In this document: positions 33,651 through 44,479 of the stretch, piece by piece
Position numbering within the stretch: position 1 is the first letter of the stretch
How the letters are laid out: every line of letters starts with the position of its first letter
The notes under the pieces: generated by a model
What the model was told of the DNA's origin: nothing
What the model saw: only the letters and a program-made list of their open reading frames with translations
The model's database searches: none
Assembly: GCA_001566295.1 (NCBI GenBank)
Contig: KQ964262.1
Coordinates: 310,001 to 374,000 of the forward strand
Direction of reading: 5' to 3'
Source: Microdochium bolleyi
Lineage: Eukaryota > Ascomycota > Sordariomycetes > Xylariales > Microdochiaceae
Length of the DNA: 64,000 bases
Translations under genes and position numbers: made by a program

Positions 33651-34543
33651 ATGAAGTTCGACATCTTCCTCATTGCTGCTCTGGCCGCCACCACCTCTGC
33701 TCTGGCTATCCCTAGCAATTCGGCGTCCGGACTCGTCCTTCGTCAGAACCAGAACCAGGGCAACCGTGCTCGGGGCAACCAGAACCAGAACAACGCCAAC
33801 GCTGGTAACCAGAACAACGCCAACGCTGGTAACCAGAACAACGCCAACGCTGGCAACCAGAACAACGCTGGCAACCAGAACAACGCCGGTAACCAGAACA
33901 ACAACGGCGGAGCTGCTGCTGGTGGTAATGGCAACCAGAACGCTGGTGGTAACCAGAACAACGCNNNNNNNNNNNNNNNNNNNNNNNNNNNNNNNNNNNN
34001 NNNNNNNNNNNNNNNNNNNNNNNNNNNNNNNNNNNNNNNNNNNNNNNNNNNNNNNNNNNNNNNNNNNNNNNNNNNNNNNNNNNNNNNNNNNNNNNNNNNN
34101 NNNNNNNNNNNNNNAACCAGAACAACGCTGGCGGCAACCAGAACAACGCTGGCGGCAACCAGAACAACAACAACGGCGGAGCCGCTGGAGGTGCTGCCGG
34201 TGGTGCTGCAGGTGGTGCCGCTGGTGGTGCGGCTGGAGGTGCCGCCGGAGGCGCGGCCGACTTTGGCAGCTGCACGCCGACCATGGACTTCCAGCTCGGC
34301 CGGGCGGGCCGCAAGGCGACCGAGGGCACCTTCCTGCCGACGGACGCCACGGTGGCGCAGGGCCAGCAGGACGCGCTGAACCCCAACATCATCACCAACC
34401 GCATCTGCGACCAGCTCACCAACGTCTGCGGCGCCAACGCCGCCGCCAAGACGCAGTGCCTGGCCGCCAAGGCGCAGGTTGCCGCCCTGGGCACCAAGGA
34501 CGCCACCACTGCTGCGGCCTTTAACGCGGCTCTGGGCTTCTAA
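33651..34543 (+). CDS. Secreted Asn/Gln/Gly-repeat protein with conserved C-terminal domain, interrupted by an assembly gap
   Basis: Residues 1-19 are a clear signal peptide (FLIAALAATTSALA). After a short linker the chain becomes repeats of NQNNANAG and NQNNAG type. It is cut by 150 unknown bases, resumes with NQNNAGG repeats, then turns into GGAA repeats. The C-terminal domain (about 95 residues) starts at DFGSCTPTMDFQLGRAGR and includes ITNRICDQLTNVCGANAAAKTQC, with four cysteines probably in disulfides, ending in AAFNAALGF. This C-terminal domain occurs in secreted Sordariomycete proteins sometimes mislabelled ribosomal protein S17. The frame before the gap (codons starting at positions divisible by 3) differs from the frame after it, so the true gap length must be 1 modulo 3. 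No intron is evident. The protein is probably a secreted or cell-wall matrix component. Confidence 0.8.
33742..34260 (+). repeat. In-frame coding minisatellite (AACCAGAACAAC family), partly unsequenced
   Basis: Units of 18 and 24 nt built from AACCAGAACAACGC(C/T) repeat before and after the gap. A second array of GGTGGTGC(C/T)GC-like 12-mers follows at about 34190-34258. Collapse of near-identical units probably caused the gap. Confidence 0.9.
33965..34114. other. Assembly gap (150 N)
   Basis: Exactly 150 unknown bases inside the coding repeat. The frames on either side do not match a 150-nt gap, so the size is a placeholder or an estimate. Confidence 0.99.
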
Positions 34544-34856
34544 AGAAGTAAAGGGCGGGGGGCTGTTTTGGTGTCAAAAACCTAGTACAAAAAGGGCCAG
34601 TTTACAAGCACGATACGCTAGCAAAGTAATGATATCACGTCTTGGATGAAATAATTTTTCTGCTGTCCTGTCTGTCGTGAGTCCTAGTGAATGCTTTGAA
34701 GAGAGAAGTGAGAAATGATCATGTAGAGCATGCACCACGCACGAACCCCCTCTGTACTATGCCCGGGTTTCACCCGCGTACCTTAGACAATTTCTTAATG
34801 GAGCATATCCAAATTCGGCTCCCGCTCTGTGCGACGTCGGCCTTGACGCGTTGCGC

Positions 34857-34857
<1 letters not shown>

Positions 34858-34898
<41 letters not shown>

Positions 34899-34899
34899 A
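34858..34899. repeat. Compound trinucleotide microsatellite (CTG)n(ATG)n
   Basis: About eight CTG/TGC units run directly into six ATG units, with no interruption. It is non-coding in this context. Confidence 0.9.
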
Positions 34900-37016
34900 G
34901 GGTCCGGGAAGCTGATTAAATACCACCGGGCGTCTGAAATTCGACAGGCTATGGCCCAAGACGGACTGATCGTGGGGATTACGTCACACTTCTACCACAT
35001 TTCAAGGTACAGTTCCTGTTTCGCAGGGAGCAGGAACGGCCTGGCACGTCAGTCCTACAGAGCTGCAGGTCAGCATCTGGCTGGCCCGTGGAGAAGCTAT
35101 TGGCAAGAAAAATAAGGAGCTGTGTCTCTTTAAGGGGCAAAGTCGGATAGAGTGGCGCCATGAAGTCAAGATTACAAGCACGCAGCTCTGGAATTTCGTG
35201 GGAGTTGCGTACCTCGACGCAGCCCGAGAAGGAGGACCTATGGAGACAAGACTGTCGTCATGTCGGGTTTTCAATATGTAGAGAGTGTTCTTTTCTTTCT
35301 TTGTTCTCACCAAGCAATCCCCGTCCCCGTCCCAAACTCAATAGAATTATGTTTCACGAGAGGGCAGCGCGTTCTCCTTGCACGACAGAATTTAATAGCC
35401 AGTGTTTGACTTTTAGGGTGAGGTCGGCGTTATTTTTCTTCAGAAAATCCCCCCTTTTGGTTTTTACGGTTATTGTTGTTTTAAAATCAGTTAAATATGA
35501 ACAAAACGAGCAGCAAAACTACCAATCTTTCAGAGGCGAACCACGGGGCGCAATTGTGATGCCTGCAATTTGAGAGAATCACCGTTGCCATACGAACAAA
35601 ATAGCCTTCATACACTACTTCAGGTGTGTATACGCACAGTAGGCTGTACGACCAAAGCACATGATTTGTGGCTATTGGGTTGTTTCGATGGAGCAATATG
35701 CGGAGGGTGCTTAATTCAGTACGCTAGCGTAGTTACACTTACTTTATGCACGGCGTCCAGCACAATGCACGATGGGAGTGCTAATGCAGGCATTGTCCGT
35801 CAGCCCTCCCTCGGCAGATGGCTTCCACCAATGTGGTGGCTGCGTGGCCTCCTTGCACGCTTCAAGGCCAAGCTAAGGGCCCACAAGTACCCAATTGTAA
35901 TTCATGGCCCGTGCCCACGAGCAACTCCCTCGACTCGGACTTTCGGCTTGCGCAGGACCGAGCCGACGGGGAAATCGTGTGGGCGACGACTGGCCTAGTC
36001 CGATAATTGGTGCGTTGGTTGGATGCTGAGTTAGAGCAGCCTAGAGCTGGCAAATTACTCGTGCTCTCATTATACTCACTTAACCTCGGGTACTTTCCTG
36101 CGTAAGCCCTTGATTCTTGGTGATGCCTGGCGTCTCTGTTGGTCGCCCGCCATTGGGTGGCTAAATGCGATGGACCCGAGCCTCTGGAATGCCGCCCGTG
36201 AGTCTTGGTATCGCGGCCGTCAATCAGCCTCAACATGCTGCTGCAGCCTATTGTCGACTCTCGAGCCACTTCGGGACACTGCACTTTCTGGGCATCCGAG
36301 ACTTTCATTCGGAGCCGGCCACCAGCCGCCTGCCGGAGACTGACGGCGGCCCTGATTGCATCGACGTGCCTGTACGGCACAGCATCCCGTGCAGCGGTCT
36401 AGCCGCGGTTCCAGCCCTCGCTGTCTTTCGTCTTTGCACGTGCTCCTCCTGCTGCCGGCTGTGACTGTCATCGTGGAAAATTCCGTGCATGTCGACCTCT
36501 GCTGCCAGAAAGTCATGTCATGATTGGTGATGCAACTTTCCCATCTTGCCACCAATTGCCATCGGGTCTTAAGCATCATGACCTCGTAGGCCCAGCTCTG
36601 GGCACGCCCCTGGCAGCCGGCGGTGCCCATGTTCAATCAGGCTCAAGTAGCCGCCAAGAGTATTTGCGCCGGTTGTGCTGCCGAACCATGAGAACCAACA
36701 AGGCAAATATGTCGGCCGCCCAGCCGAGTCAGCGGCGTCGATAGTGTCTTGTGACACGAGTCCAGCGCCAGCAGGCCAGTCGGCGGCCGCATGGCCCTGG
36801 CTGACGGCTAAATGTAACGTCCGGGCCTAGCTCGCTGAGGCTTGCCAAGCGGCCTTGAACCGCCTGGGCGCTGGGGACCCGGCCATTCAGGGGCGGCCGG
36901 CAAAATGCAAGCCTGCGCCACCAAGGGTTCCCCAGAATCACCCGGAATGGAGCCCCGCAAGACTCTGTCCCGGCCGGGACTCCAGAAAGCCTGGAGAACG
37001 CGTTGGCAACAGCCGT

Positions 37017-37309
37017 CTGGGGTATGCGGGGAGTCGGTGGGAGTCAAACTCAGGCCAAACCCGGCACTGCCAAGCTGCACAGCAGTCTTGGGCCAGCCAG
37101 CCTAGCCGGAACCGATGCGTGATCGCTCGATCAGCAAGCGCCAATCCTGCTGCTGGCCCTGCTGCTGGCTGCTGGCAAAAGAGAGGCCTGGATTGGAGAC
37201 CCCTGTCGTCGCCCCCCTGAGGCCACGAGCCCGTCGTCCACGGGAGAATGCAAGCAGACGCGCCTGGGCATGGGCTTTCTCAACCCATCGCATGACATTC
37301 CGGGTGGAG
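37017..37309 (+). promoter_or_regulatory. Cre1/CreA-type sites upstream of the sugar transporter
   Basis: Matches to SYGGRG occur as CTGGGG (37017-37022), GCGGGG (37026-37031) and GTGGAG (37304-37309). They lie within 460 bp of the transporter start, two of them 3 bp apart. Carbon catabolite control of a hexose carrier would make sense. The motif is short and frequent, so this is weak evidence. Confidence 0.3.
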
Positions 37310-37467
37310 ACGCTCCGGCCGGGCATGGCCGCGGTCCTGCAACTACATAAACCTCGGAGTGTCCCTGCCGATCTCTTGACCTGGCTGCTACGACTTCAGC
37401 CAGCCAGCCTTGCTCTCTCCACGGCCACAGCTTTCCAGATCTAGCCTGTCGTCGACCAGCCAGCACC

Positions 37468-39134
37468 ATGTCGGACGTCAAGAACAACGCGAAGCAGGAG
37501 AAGCCCGACTCGGGCTTCTACTTCTTCGCCGGCCGCCAGTTCCCTCGCGTCAAATGGCTCAGGGACCGCAACCTCCGGAACCTCTACTTCTTCTGTATGA
37601 TGCTCATCTTCGTCAACATTGCCAACGGCTTTGATGGCAGTATGATGAACGGTCTGCAGTCGCTGCCCCTGTGGCAGAAGTTCTTCGACAACCCCGTCGG
37701 CGTCCGCCTGAGTCTGTTTGGTTCTGCCATGACTCTTGGTGGTCTGCTCTCGCTGCCCTTCATTCCGTACTCTTGCGACAAGCTCGGCCGCAAGAAGTCC
37801 GTCATCATCGGCTCCGTCATCATCATCTTCGGCGTCGCCATGCAGGCTGGTGCCGTCAACTTCCCCATGTTCTTCGCCGCCCGCATCATCCTCGGCACCG
37901 GCATGACCCTCGCGACAACCGCCGGTCCTCTCCTCGTCGCCGAGATTGCCCACCCCCAGGATCGTGCTATCCTCACGACCTTCATGGGTTTGGCTTACGC
38001 CATCGGATCCTTTGTTGCTTCCTGGGTCACCTTCGGCACTCTCAAGATCCCCAACGACTGGGCCTGGAGACTGCCCTCGCTCCTCCAGTGCTGGTGCACC
38101 GTCCTCATCCTCTGCGTGATCTGGTGGATCCCCGAGTCTCCCCGTTTCTACATCGCTCAGGACCAGCACGAGAAGGGTCTCCAGGTGCTCGCCTACTACC
38201 ACGCCAACGGTAACGAGTTGGACGAGGTCGTCCAGCTCGAGTACAACGAGATCCGCACCGCCATCGCCATGGACCGCGAGAACAACACCAACACGAGCTG
38301 GATGGACTTTGTCCGCACTCCCGGTAACCGCAAGCGTCTCATGCTCGTCGTCGCGCTCGCCGCGTTCGCGCAGTGGTCCGGCAACGGTATCATCGCCTAC
38401 TACCTCAAGCTCGTCCTCGACGGCATCGGCATCACCAACCCCCAGGACCAGCTCGGCATCAACTCGGGCTCCAAGACCATGTCCCTGCTCGTCAACTTGG
38501 GTGTCGCGTTCTTCATCGACCGTCTCGGCCGTCGCCCCATTCTGCTCCTGTCCACTGTCGGCATGTTCATCATGTTCCTCATCTGGACCGTCCTCAACTC
38601 GCAGTACGACCGCAACAACCCCAACCCCGCGCTCGGCCGTGCCGTCGTTGGCCTTATCTACGCCTACAACTTCTGTTACAACTTCAAGTACGTTCTTTCT
38701 CCCCCCGCCCTAGAGCCTCTGGTTGCCTTGAACCTCGTCACTAACTTGTTTTCTCTCTGCTCTACAGGACCGGTCTGCCCCTGACCTACACGACCGAGAT
38801 TCTCCCCTACGGTCTGCGCGCCAAGGGCGCCGCCCTGTCCGTCTGGACCACCACGGCCACCGTCTTCTTCAACCAGTTCGTCAACCCGATCGCCATGAAC
38901 AACATCGGCTGGAAGTACTACATCTTCTACGTGTGCTTCCTCGCCTTCGAAATCGTCTTCCTCTGGTTCATGGTCGTCGAGACCCGCTACGTGCCCATGG
39001 AGGAGATTGCCAAGCACTTCGACGGCGAGCAGGCCGACGTCGTCCACGTCGCCACCGGCAAGCTCGAGCACGATCACCTCGACCCCGGCGCGACGCACGT
39101 CGAGGCCCTGGGCGAGAACAAGTCCCGCGTCTAG
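37468..39134 (+). CDS. MFS sugar transporter (hexose/lactose permease type)
   Basis: Two exons (37468-38687, 38768-39134) give 528 residues with the 12-helix sugar-porter layout. Signatures are NGFDGSMMNGLQSL in helix 1, DKLGRKKSV between helices 2 and 3, the R/K-rich GRR repeat as DRLGRRPILLLS in the second half, WWIPESPRFY after helix 6, and YTTEILPYGLRAKG at the start of exon 2. The N- and C-termini are hydrophilic (cytosolic). The single intron falls before TGLPLTYTTEILP, a common intron position in such genes. It should be a plasma membrane proton symporter for a mono- or disaccharide. The substrate cannot be decided from sequence alone. Confidence 0.93.
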
Positions 39135-39838
39135 AAGGCACGGAGAGAGCGGTTGTTAGCCAATGCGAGATTTCGTGCCGTTGCGCCCGCGCGCAGACAC
39201 GGACGAGCAAGCTTACATCTCTTCTCGGATTTGACGTCTTGTCGTTTTCACGTACTTTTGTAACTTGCTTGAAGTGCTTCGGATTCGTCATAGATCATCA
39301 GCTACACCTAGCAGGGTAGATGCATTGATCGCGGTGTCTTCGTAGCTTAATGCAAATGATATCCCAAAGCAACTTGTTCCGTGCCTCCACCCATTTAGTC
39401 TGTGAATGTCATGATGTGCTCTTGTTCCTTGTGACTCCGGCTTCCCCGCACATATGTCAGTTCCACATCGATAGCAATAGGTCGGCAAGTGCCGGCGGCG
39501 CTGCATACCATAGACCCCGTGGCGTCCACGCTGACATATGACTCAACAAGCTGGTGTGCCACATGCTGACAGGATGCGTCGCCAAGACGTCCGAGACATG
39601 CCATACTGGCTCAGCAACGCGCATTTCATGGATCACTCTCTGCATTGCATAAAAGGGCATCACCTCAACTGTCTAGGTCTCCCTTCTCATCCTACTCCCT
39701 GTAGTTCTTGCGACCTGTGTAGCACAAACCCTCCTCTGTACTGCCTGGCACATTACCGCAGTTCACACTCTCCCAATTCTCTTGCCGCTTCATCTCGAAC
39801 ATGCACATGCACCCGGCGGAGGAAGCAAACCTTCTACC
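39135..39838. other. Intergenic region upstream of the S15-type hydrolase
   Basis: It holds the transporter 3' region and the hydrolase promoter (CATAAAAG at about 39649). No gene recognised. Confidence 0.5.
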
Positions 39839-41758
39839 ATGACATCCCAAACGCCACAACCTGCCGAGCCGCGCTCCTATGCCGGAATCATCTCTGATCG
39901 CATCTCAGGCTGGCTGTACGGCCTGCCGGGCGAGACATGTGACTTTACCATCCAGAACATCCGGATCCCGATTCCCGCCGAGCACTTCGCCCAATCCACC
40001 ACCACCACCACCACCACAGGCAGTAGCAGCGACAAAAGCACCATCGAGCTCGCCGCCATCCTCTACCAACCCTTGATCCGCTCCAAGGAGGGAAAAGGAC
40101 AGCCCCCGCTCGGCACGGTCCTCGTCCGCTCCCCGTACGGCCTCGACTACCCCCTCGCCGTCGGGCACGCGCGCGTCTACGCGGCGCGGGGCTACCAGGT
40201 GCTGCTCTCGGCGTGCCGCGGGACCGCCGGGTCGTCCGGAGCGGACTTCACCCCGGCGCTCGACGACGTCGCGGACGGGTCGGCGACGGCGCTCTGGATG
40301 CGCAGGCAGGCCTGGTACACGGGGCGGTGGGCGATGCTGGGGGGCTCGTATCTCGCGTGGGCGCAGTGGGCGACCGTGCACGGGCTGCATCTGCGGAAGC
40401 AGGGACGAGGGCTCCCTGCCAGGCACAGCGGTGACGACGACGACGACGACAACAACAACAACGGCGGCGACGGGGCCGAGATGGCAGCGTCCGCGGATGA
40501 GGAGGCGTCCGCCGCCCTCCGCGAGCTCAAGGCCCTGTGTATCCTGGTTGGCCCGCACGATTGGGCGGCCTACACGTTCGGCACGGGCGCCATGAATCCG
40601 GACATGGTGAGCTGGGTCGGGGCCATGGCCGCCTTGGAGCGCGGCGCGGCGTGGCTCCCGCCGCCGTTCCACATGTCCTGGCACCGCGACCGGATGGCGC
40701 GCGACCTGAGGGCTGACGGCGGCGGGTCCCTCATGCAGGGCATGCAGCAGTACATCGGGAGCGAGCTGCCGGCGTGGTTCAGGGCGTTTGTCACGGGGGA
40801 GATGGATCTTCCCGTGTGCACGGAGGTGCTGGGCATGGTCGAGGGCGTCGCGGTGCTGATTGTCGCGGGCTGGGCTGACACGTTTCTCGACCAGAGCATG
40901 ACGCAGTATCGGGAACTGAGCAGGAGGGGGCAGACTGTCGGGTTGACGATCGGGCCGTGGGGACACATGTCGTCTCAGGGGGGGCAGTCGAGGGTCGAGC
41001 TGCTGCAGTGGCTTGATCGCTATCTTGCCCCTGAGGATGCGGAGGTGAAGGCGAAGCTGGAGCCGAGGAAGGCACCGGTGCGGATCTTCGACATGGGCCG
41101 CAAGGAGTGGCTCGAGATGGAGGCTTGGGATGACAGCAACGCGACATCAGAGCAGTGGTTCCTGGAAGCGCAGGGGAAGCTCACCCAGTCTGTTGCAACT
41201 CCAGAGGCGCAGAGCACCGAGTCCAGCTTCGAGTTTGACCCTCGCGACCCGACTCCGACGATTGGTGCCTCCACGCTCAACTATCAAGCCGGCAAGCTCG
41301 ACGACGACAGCAGTCTAGCTGCGCGGAAGGATGTTCTGAGCTTCACCACCGAGCCGCTCGAGCAGGACGTCCGCGTTCAGGGTGCTCCTGTGGTCTCATT
41401 GTTCCACATCACGAGCCACCCGTACGCTGACTTGTCTGTTCGGGTGAGCAACGTCGAGGCCAATGGTGTATCGCACAATATCTCGGAGGGATATCGACGA
41501 CTCAATGAGCTGGGTCAAGGGCTGGATGCCGGGACAGAAGCACGGCCGATCGAGCTCGTGCTGTCAACCTGTGTCCATACCTTCCGCACGGGGACGCGAA
41601 TACGTGTGATTGTGGCAGGTGGCTCGCACTCAAAGTACGTGCGGAACACAGGCTCGGGAGAAGACATGATGCATGGCACCGAGGTGAGGTCCGTCACGCA
41701 CACAGTGAGGCATGGAGGGTCGGCGGCATCGAGTTTGATGCTTCCGGTTGTCGCGTGA
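39839..41758 (+). CDS. CocE/NonD-family alpha/beta hydrolase (peptidase S15 fold)
   Basis: One intron-free frame of 639 residues from the ATG at 39839; upstream in-frame sequence offers only a TTG. The N-terminal alpha/beta-hydrolase part has VLVRSPYGLDYPL, the oxyanion-side motif LLSACRGTAGSSG, and the nucleophile elbow MLGGSYLAW (Ser near residue 170). A cap-like insertion has an Asp/Asn-rich low-complexity loop near 40431-40465. The acid is probably Asp in AGWADTFLDQS (about 346) and the base His in IGPWGHMSS (about 375). A C-terminal jelly-roll domain (LEQDVRVQGAPVVSLFHITS, FRTGTRIRVIVAGGSHSKY) matches the X-Pro dipeptidyl peptidase C-terminal domain. Bacterial relatives hydrolyse esters or acyl-peptides. 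The Thr run TTTTTTTGSSS near residue 55 and the D/N loop are not conserved features. Natural substrate unknown; no signal peptide. Confidence 0.88.
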   Translation: MTSQTPQPAEPRSYAGIISDRISGWLYGLPGETCDFTIQNIRIPIPAEHFAQSTTTTTTTGSSSDKSTIELAAILYQPLIRSKEGKGQPPLGTVLVRSPYGLDYPLAVGHARVYAARGYQVLLSACRGTAGSSGADFTPALDDVADGSATALWMRRQAWYTGRWAMLGGSYLAWAQWATVHGLHLRKQGRGLPARHSGDDDDDDNNNNGGDGAEMAASADEEASAALRELKALCILVGPHDWAAYTFGTGAMNPDMVSWVGAMAALERGAAWLPPPFHMSWHRDRMARDLRADGGGSLMQGMQQYIGSELPAWFRAFVTGEMDLPVCTEVLGMVEGVAVLIVAGWADTFLDQSMTQYRELSRRGQTVGLTIGPWGHMSSQGGQSRVELLQWLDRYLAPEDAEVKAKLEPRKAPVRIFDMGRKEWLEMEAWDDSNATSEQWFLEAQGKLTQSVATPEAQSTESSFEFDPRDPTPTIGASTLNYQAGKLDDDSSLAARKDVLSFTTEPLEQDVRVQGAPVVSLFHITSHPYADLSVRVSNVEANGVSHNISEGYRRLNELGQGLDAGTEARPIELVLSTCVHTFRTGTRIRVIVAGGSHSKYVRNTGSGEDMMHGTEVRSVTHTVRHGGSAASSLMLPVVA

Positions 41759-42697
41759 TATTGATAGCGCGATGCTGTAAGATTGTGTAACACTAGCGTT
41801 CGGAGCTCTCTCCTCTCAAACGAGGCAGCTGGTCCTCATTGCTGTCGTCATTTACTGTAAGCGGTAGTCATCATCGCTACTCTATGCAATGGCACCACAC
41901 TCTGGCAAATCAGGCGCCCATTTGGCCTATCAGGACCTGCGCACTCTTGGAATAATGACCAATAGACTTCTGGGCACGCCGGGCTGATGACTCTCCCTGC
42001 ATCAGAATCCCAACACGCGGCCATATCGGAACACCCGGTCGGCCATGGACGACTCACGCACGGCAGTTCGAAGTCAAACAACCGATCGCCTGCTGAGACG
42101 AGCGCCTGAGGGCAGGGATGGCGAGCATCCTGGTGCACCAGACCTCGGCTGGCCGGCAATTGACACAGCTCGAGGCCTGGACTAGCCAGCCACGAGTGGG
42201 CTGATTTTCGCAAGCAGACAACGTCACAACCCGTGCTCAACATCCGAGCTCAATTGCCTTCCTTTTGCCAATTACCACCAAGAAAGCTTCCTGCAATCTG
42301 GGGAACGGCCGCCCGCCGATCTCATTGGAAGCAGGGTGGAGGGACAGGGTTCTCCTCATCGAGCCCCTGGTCGCCCCAGAACCTTATCATCGAGTCTAGG
42401 CCGGGGCTGGCACGCCACGAGAGCATCTGGGGGAGTCTAGTCGATGGCACTTGCGGAGTGCAACTGCCGAGAACCTGTAACCCCGGATTTCGAAGGGGTT
42501 CCCCAGTGACACTCTCGAAACCACGCCAGACAGCTGTGATGCACGGTTGCGCTCGGTATATATAAATGACTCTGCATACCACCAGCCTTACGAGTCATGG
42601 AGGGATCATCATTCGAGCACGGTGAATTCGATTCCATCCACAGTCGTCTTCACAAGTGATTCTCGCTGCACCAGAGCTCTACCAGCAGAGCCCAACC
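41759..42697. other. Intergenic region upstream of the second MFS transporter
   Basis: No gene recognised. The right end carries the TATA box at 42557. Confidence 0.5.
42557..42566 (+). promoter_or_regulatory. TATA box of the MFS transporter gene
   Basis: TATATATAAA lies about 140 bp upstream of the transporter ATG at 42698. Confidence 0.55.
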
Positions 42698-44479
42698 ATG
42701 GCGGACGTCTCGGAGCCTGCTAGCCTCGAGAAGGGCAGCGAGTCTGACGAGAAGCCTCAGCTCTCACTCCTAGACACCAATGGCTACATCGCAGATGCCA
42801 GCGCCGACGTTCGCGGCAACCTCAAGACAGCCAAGGACGGCCACACGGTGCTCATCCCGCAGCCTTCAGACGACCCTAACGACCCGCTGAACTGGGGCAC
42901 TGTCAAGAAACATGTCATCCTGTTCACCGTCAGTCTCGCAGCCGCCCTCCCCGACTTTGGAAGCGCTGTTGGCGCCGTGTTGTTGCTTCCCCAGGCAGCG
43001 TAAGTCAACTTAGACCTCGAAAGATGGCCTCGTCATTGACCGCCCACCGTCTTCACAGGCAATGGAACATGAGCCCGGACCACGTCAACCACTCGCAGGC
43101 TGGCAACGTGTTCATGGTCGGTGCTGGCGGCATCGCCACCGTCATCTTGTCCGCCTGGGCGGGCCGGCTGCCTGTACTTTTCTGGTTTGTCCTCATTGCG
43201 ACTGCGACCGCGGCGTGGTGCGCCGCCGCAACGACGTTCGACTCCTTCATGGCTGCGCGCATCCTCAACGGCTTCTTCTCCACGGTGGCCCAGGCGGGTG
43301 GCATGATGTTCATCTTTGACATGTTCTTCTTCCACGAGCGTGCCAGGAAGATCAACATCTGGATCTCTTTTGTCATCTTGTCTCCATACCTCGGCCCCAT
43401 GATTGCGGCGTTCATCATCACGACCGAGCCTTGGCCGGTCGCATTCTGGGTTTACTTCGCTATAGTGAGCCCCCCCTCCCCAGCAGCCTCCAGCAGCAAC
43501 ACGATAAAAACTCAAGAACGAGATCCTAACTTCCTCCCTCCTCCCAGTGCTGCGTCTCCCTCATCTCGACCGCTCTCTTCGTCTCCGAGACTTACTACGA
43601 CCGCCGCATCCCCGTCGCCGACCAGCCCCCGCCCGCCTCACGCTTCGCCCAGGTCATCGGCACCGCGCAGTACCGCACCCGGCACCAGCGCGCCACCATA
43701 ACTGAGGCCTTGAAGCGCTCCGCCCTGACCATCATTAAACCCACCATGATCATGAGCTGCGTGTACGCCATGCTCAGCTTCGCCTGGGTCATTGGGATCA
43801 ACACCACGCTCTCCATCTTCCTCACCCCGCTCTACGGATTCGGTCCCCGGGAGATCGGCTTCTTCTACTTCTCGCCCGTCGTGGCTGCGATCCTCGGCGA
43901 GATCGTGGGCCACTGGCTACACGACGCGATCGCGAAGTGGTACATCAAGAGGCACAACGGCCACTTCGAGCCCGAGATCCGCCTCATGGCCGTCTTCTTC
44001 AGCACCCCGTTCATGGTCGCGGGCCTCGTGGGCCTGGGCTTCGCCCTGGAGGAAGGATACCACTACATGGTCACCGCTGTGTGCTGGGGCCTGTACGTCT
44101 TCGGCATCATGATCGTGACGGTCGGTCTCAACGCATACAACCTCGACTGCTACCCGAATGCCAGTGGCGAGGTAGCTGCGTGGCTGAACATGTCCAGAGG
44201 TAAGTCACATTTGTTTCTTTCTGCCTGTCGCTGCGCTTCGGCGGCAACCGAGACATTCTAGAGCCACAAAACACTAACAAAAGAACAATCGCAACAGTCG
44301 GCGCCGGCTTCATCATCAGCTACTTCCAGATCACCTGGGCCCAGGTGCAGGGCACCAAGATCAGCTTCGGGATCCAGGGCGGCATCGTCACCGCCTCCTG
44401 CCTCATCATCCTCGTCATGCTTGTTTACGGGAAGCGCATCAGGCAGAAGAGCGGACCGCTCAATTTCACGACGGTCTAA
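42698..44479 (+). CDS. MFS transporter, DHA1/HOL1-like
   Basis: Four exons (42698-42999, 43059-43464, 43548-44199, 44298-44479) give 513 residues. The long acidic N-terminus ends in the family block VLIPQPSDDPNDPLNWGTVKKHVILF, typical of fungal DHA1-like carriers of the HOL1 group. Membrane helices follow, with the drug-antiporter motif reduced to WAGRLPVLFW. MFIFDMFFFHERARKINIW is the conserved loop after helix 4, and WPVAFWVYFAI follows helix 6. The second half begins at ALKRSALTIIKPTMIMSCVYAM and ends with FIISYFQITWAQVQG and a short cytosolic tail. Substrates of this group are diverse (polyamines, amines, drugs), so no substrate is assigned. It ends 770 bp from the ACR3 stop codon, tail to tail. 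Confidence 0.9.

Larger units (their letters stand above)
34544..37467. other. Longest gene-free stretch of the window (2.9 kb)
   Basis: It begins with the 3' region of the repeat-protein gene and ends with the sugar-transporter promoter. No open frame here has recognisable domains, codon bias or splice support. It contains a trinucleotide microsatellite and, near its right end, a few Cre1-like GGRG sites (listed separately). Confidence 0.5.

Noticed and set aside
33742..34260. Regular repeats that could be mistaken for a CRISPR-like array
   Set aside because: The units are contiguous coding codons without spacers and are flanked by a eukaryotic signal peptide and a conserved domain.
35862..36636. 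Overlapping minus-strand open frames of 172 and 138 codons
   Set aside because: Composition is random-like, no start context, motifs or splice partners, and they overlap each other in different frames.
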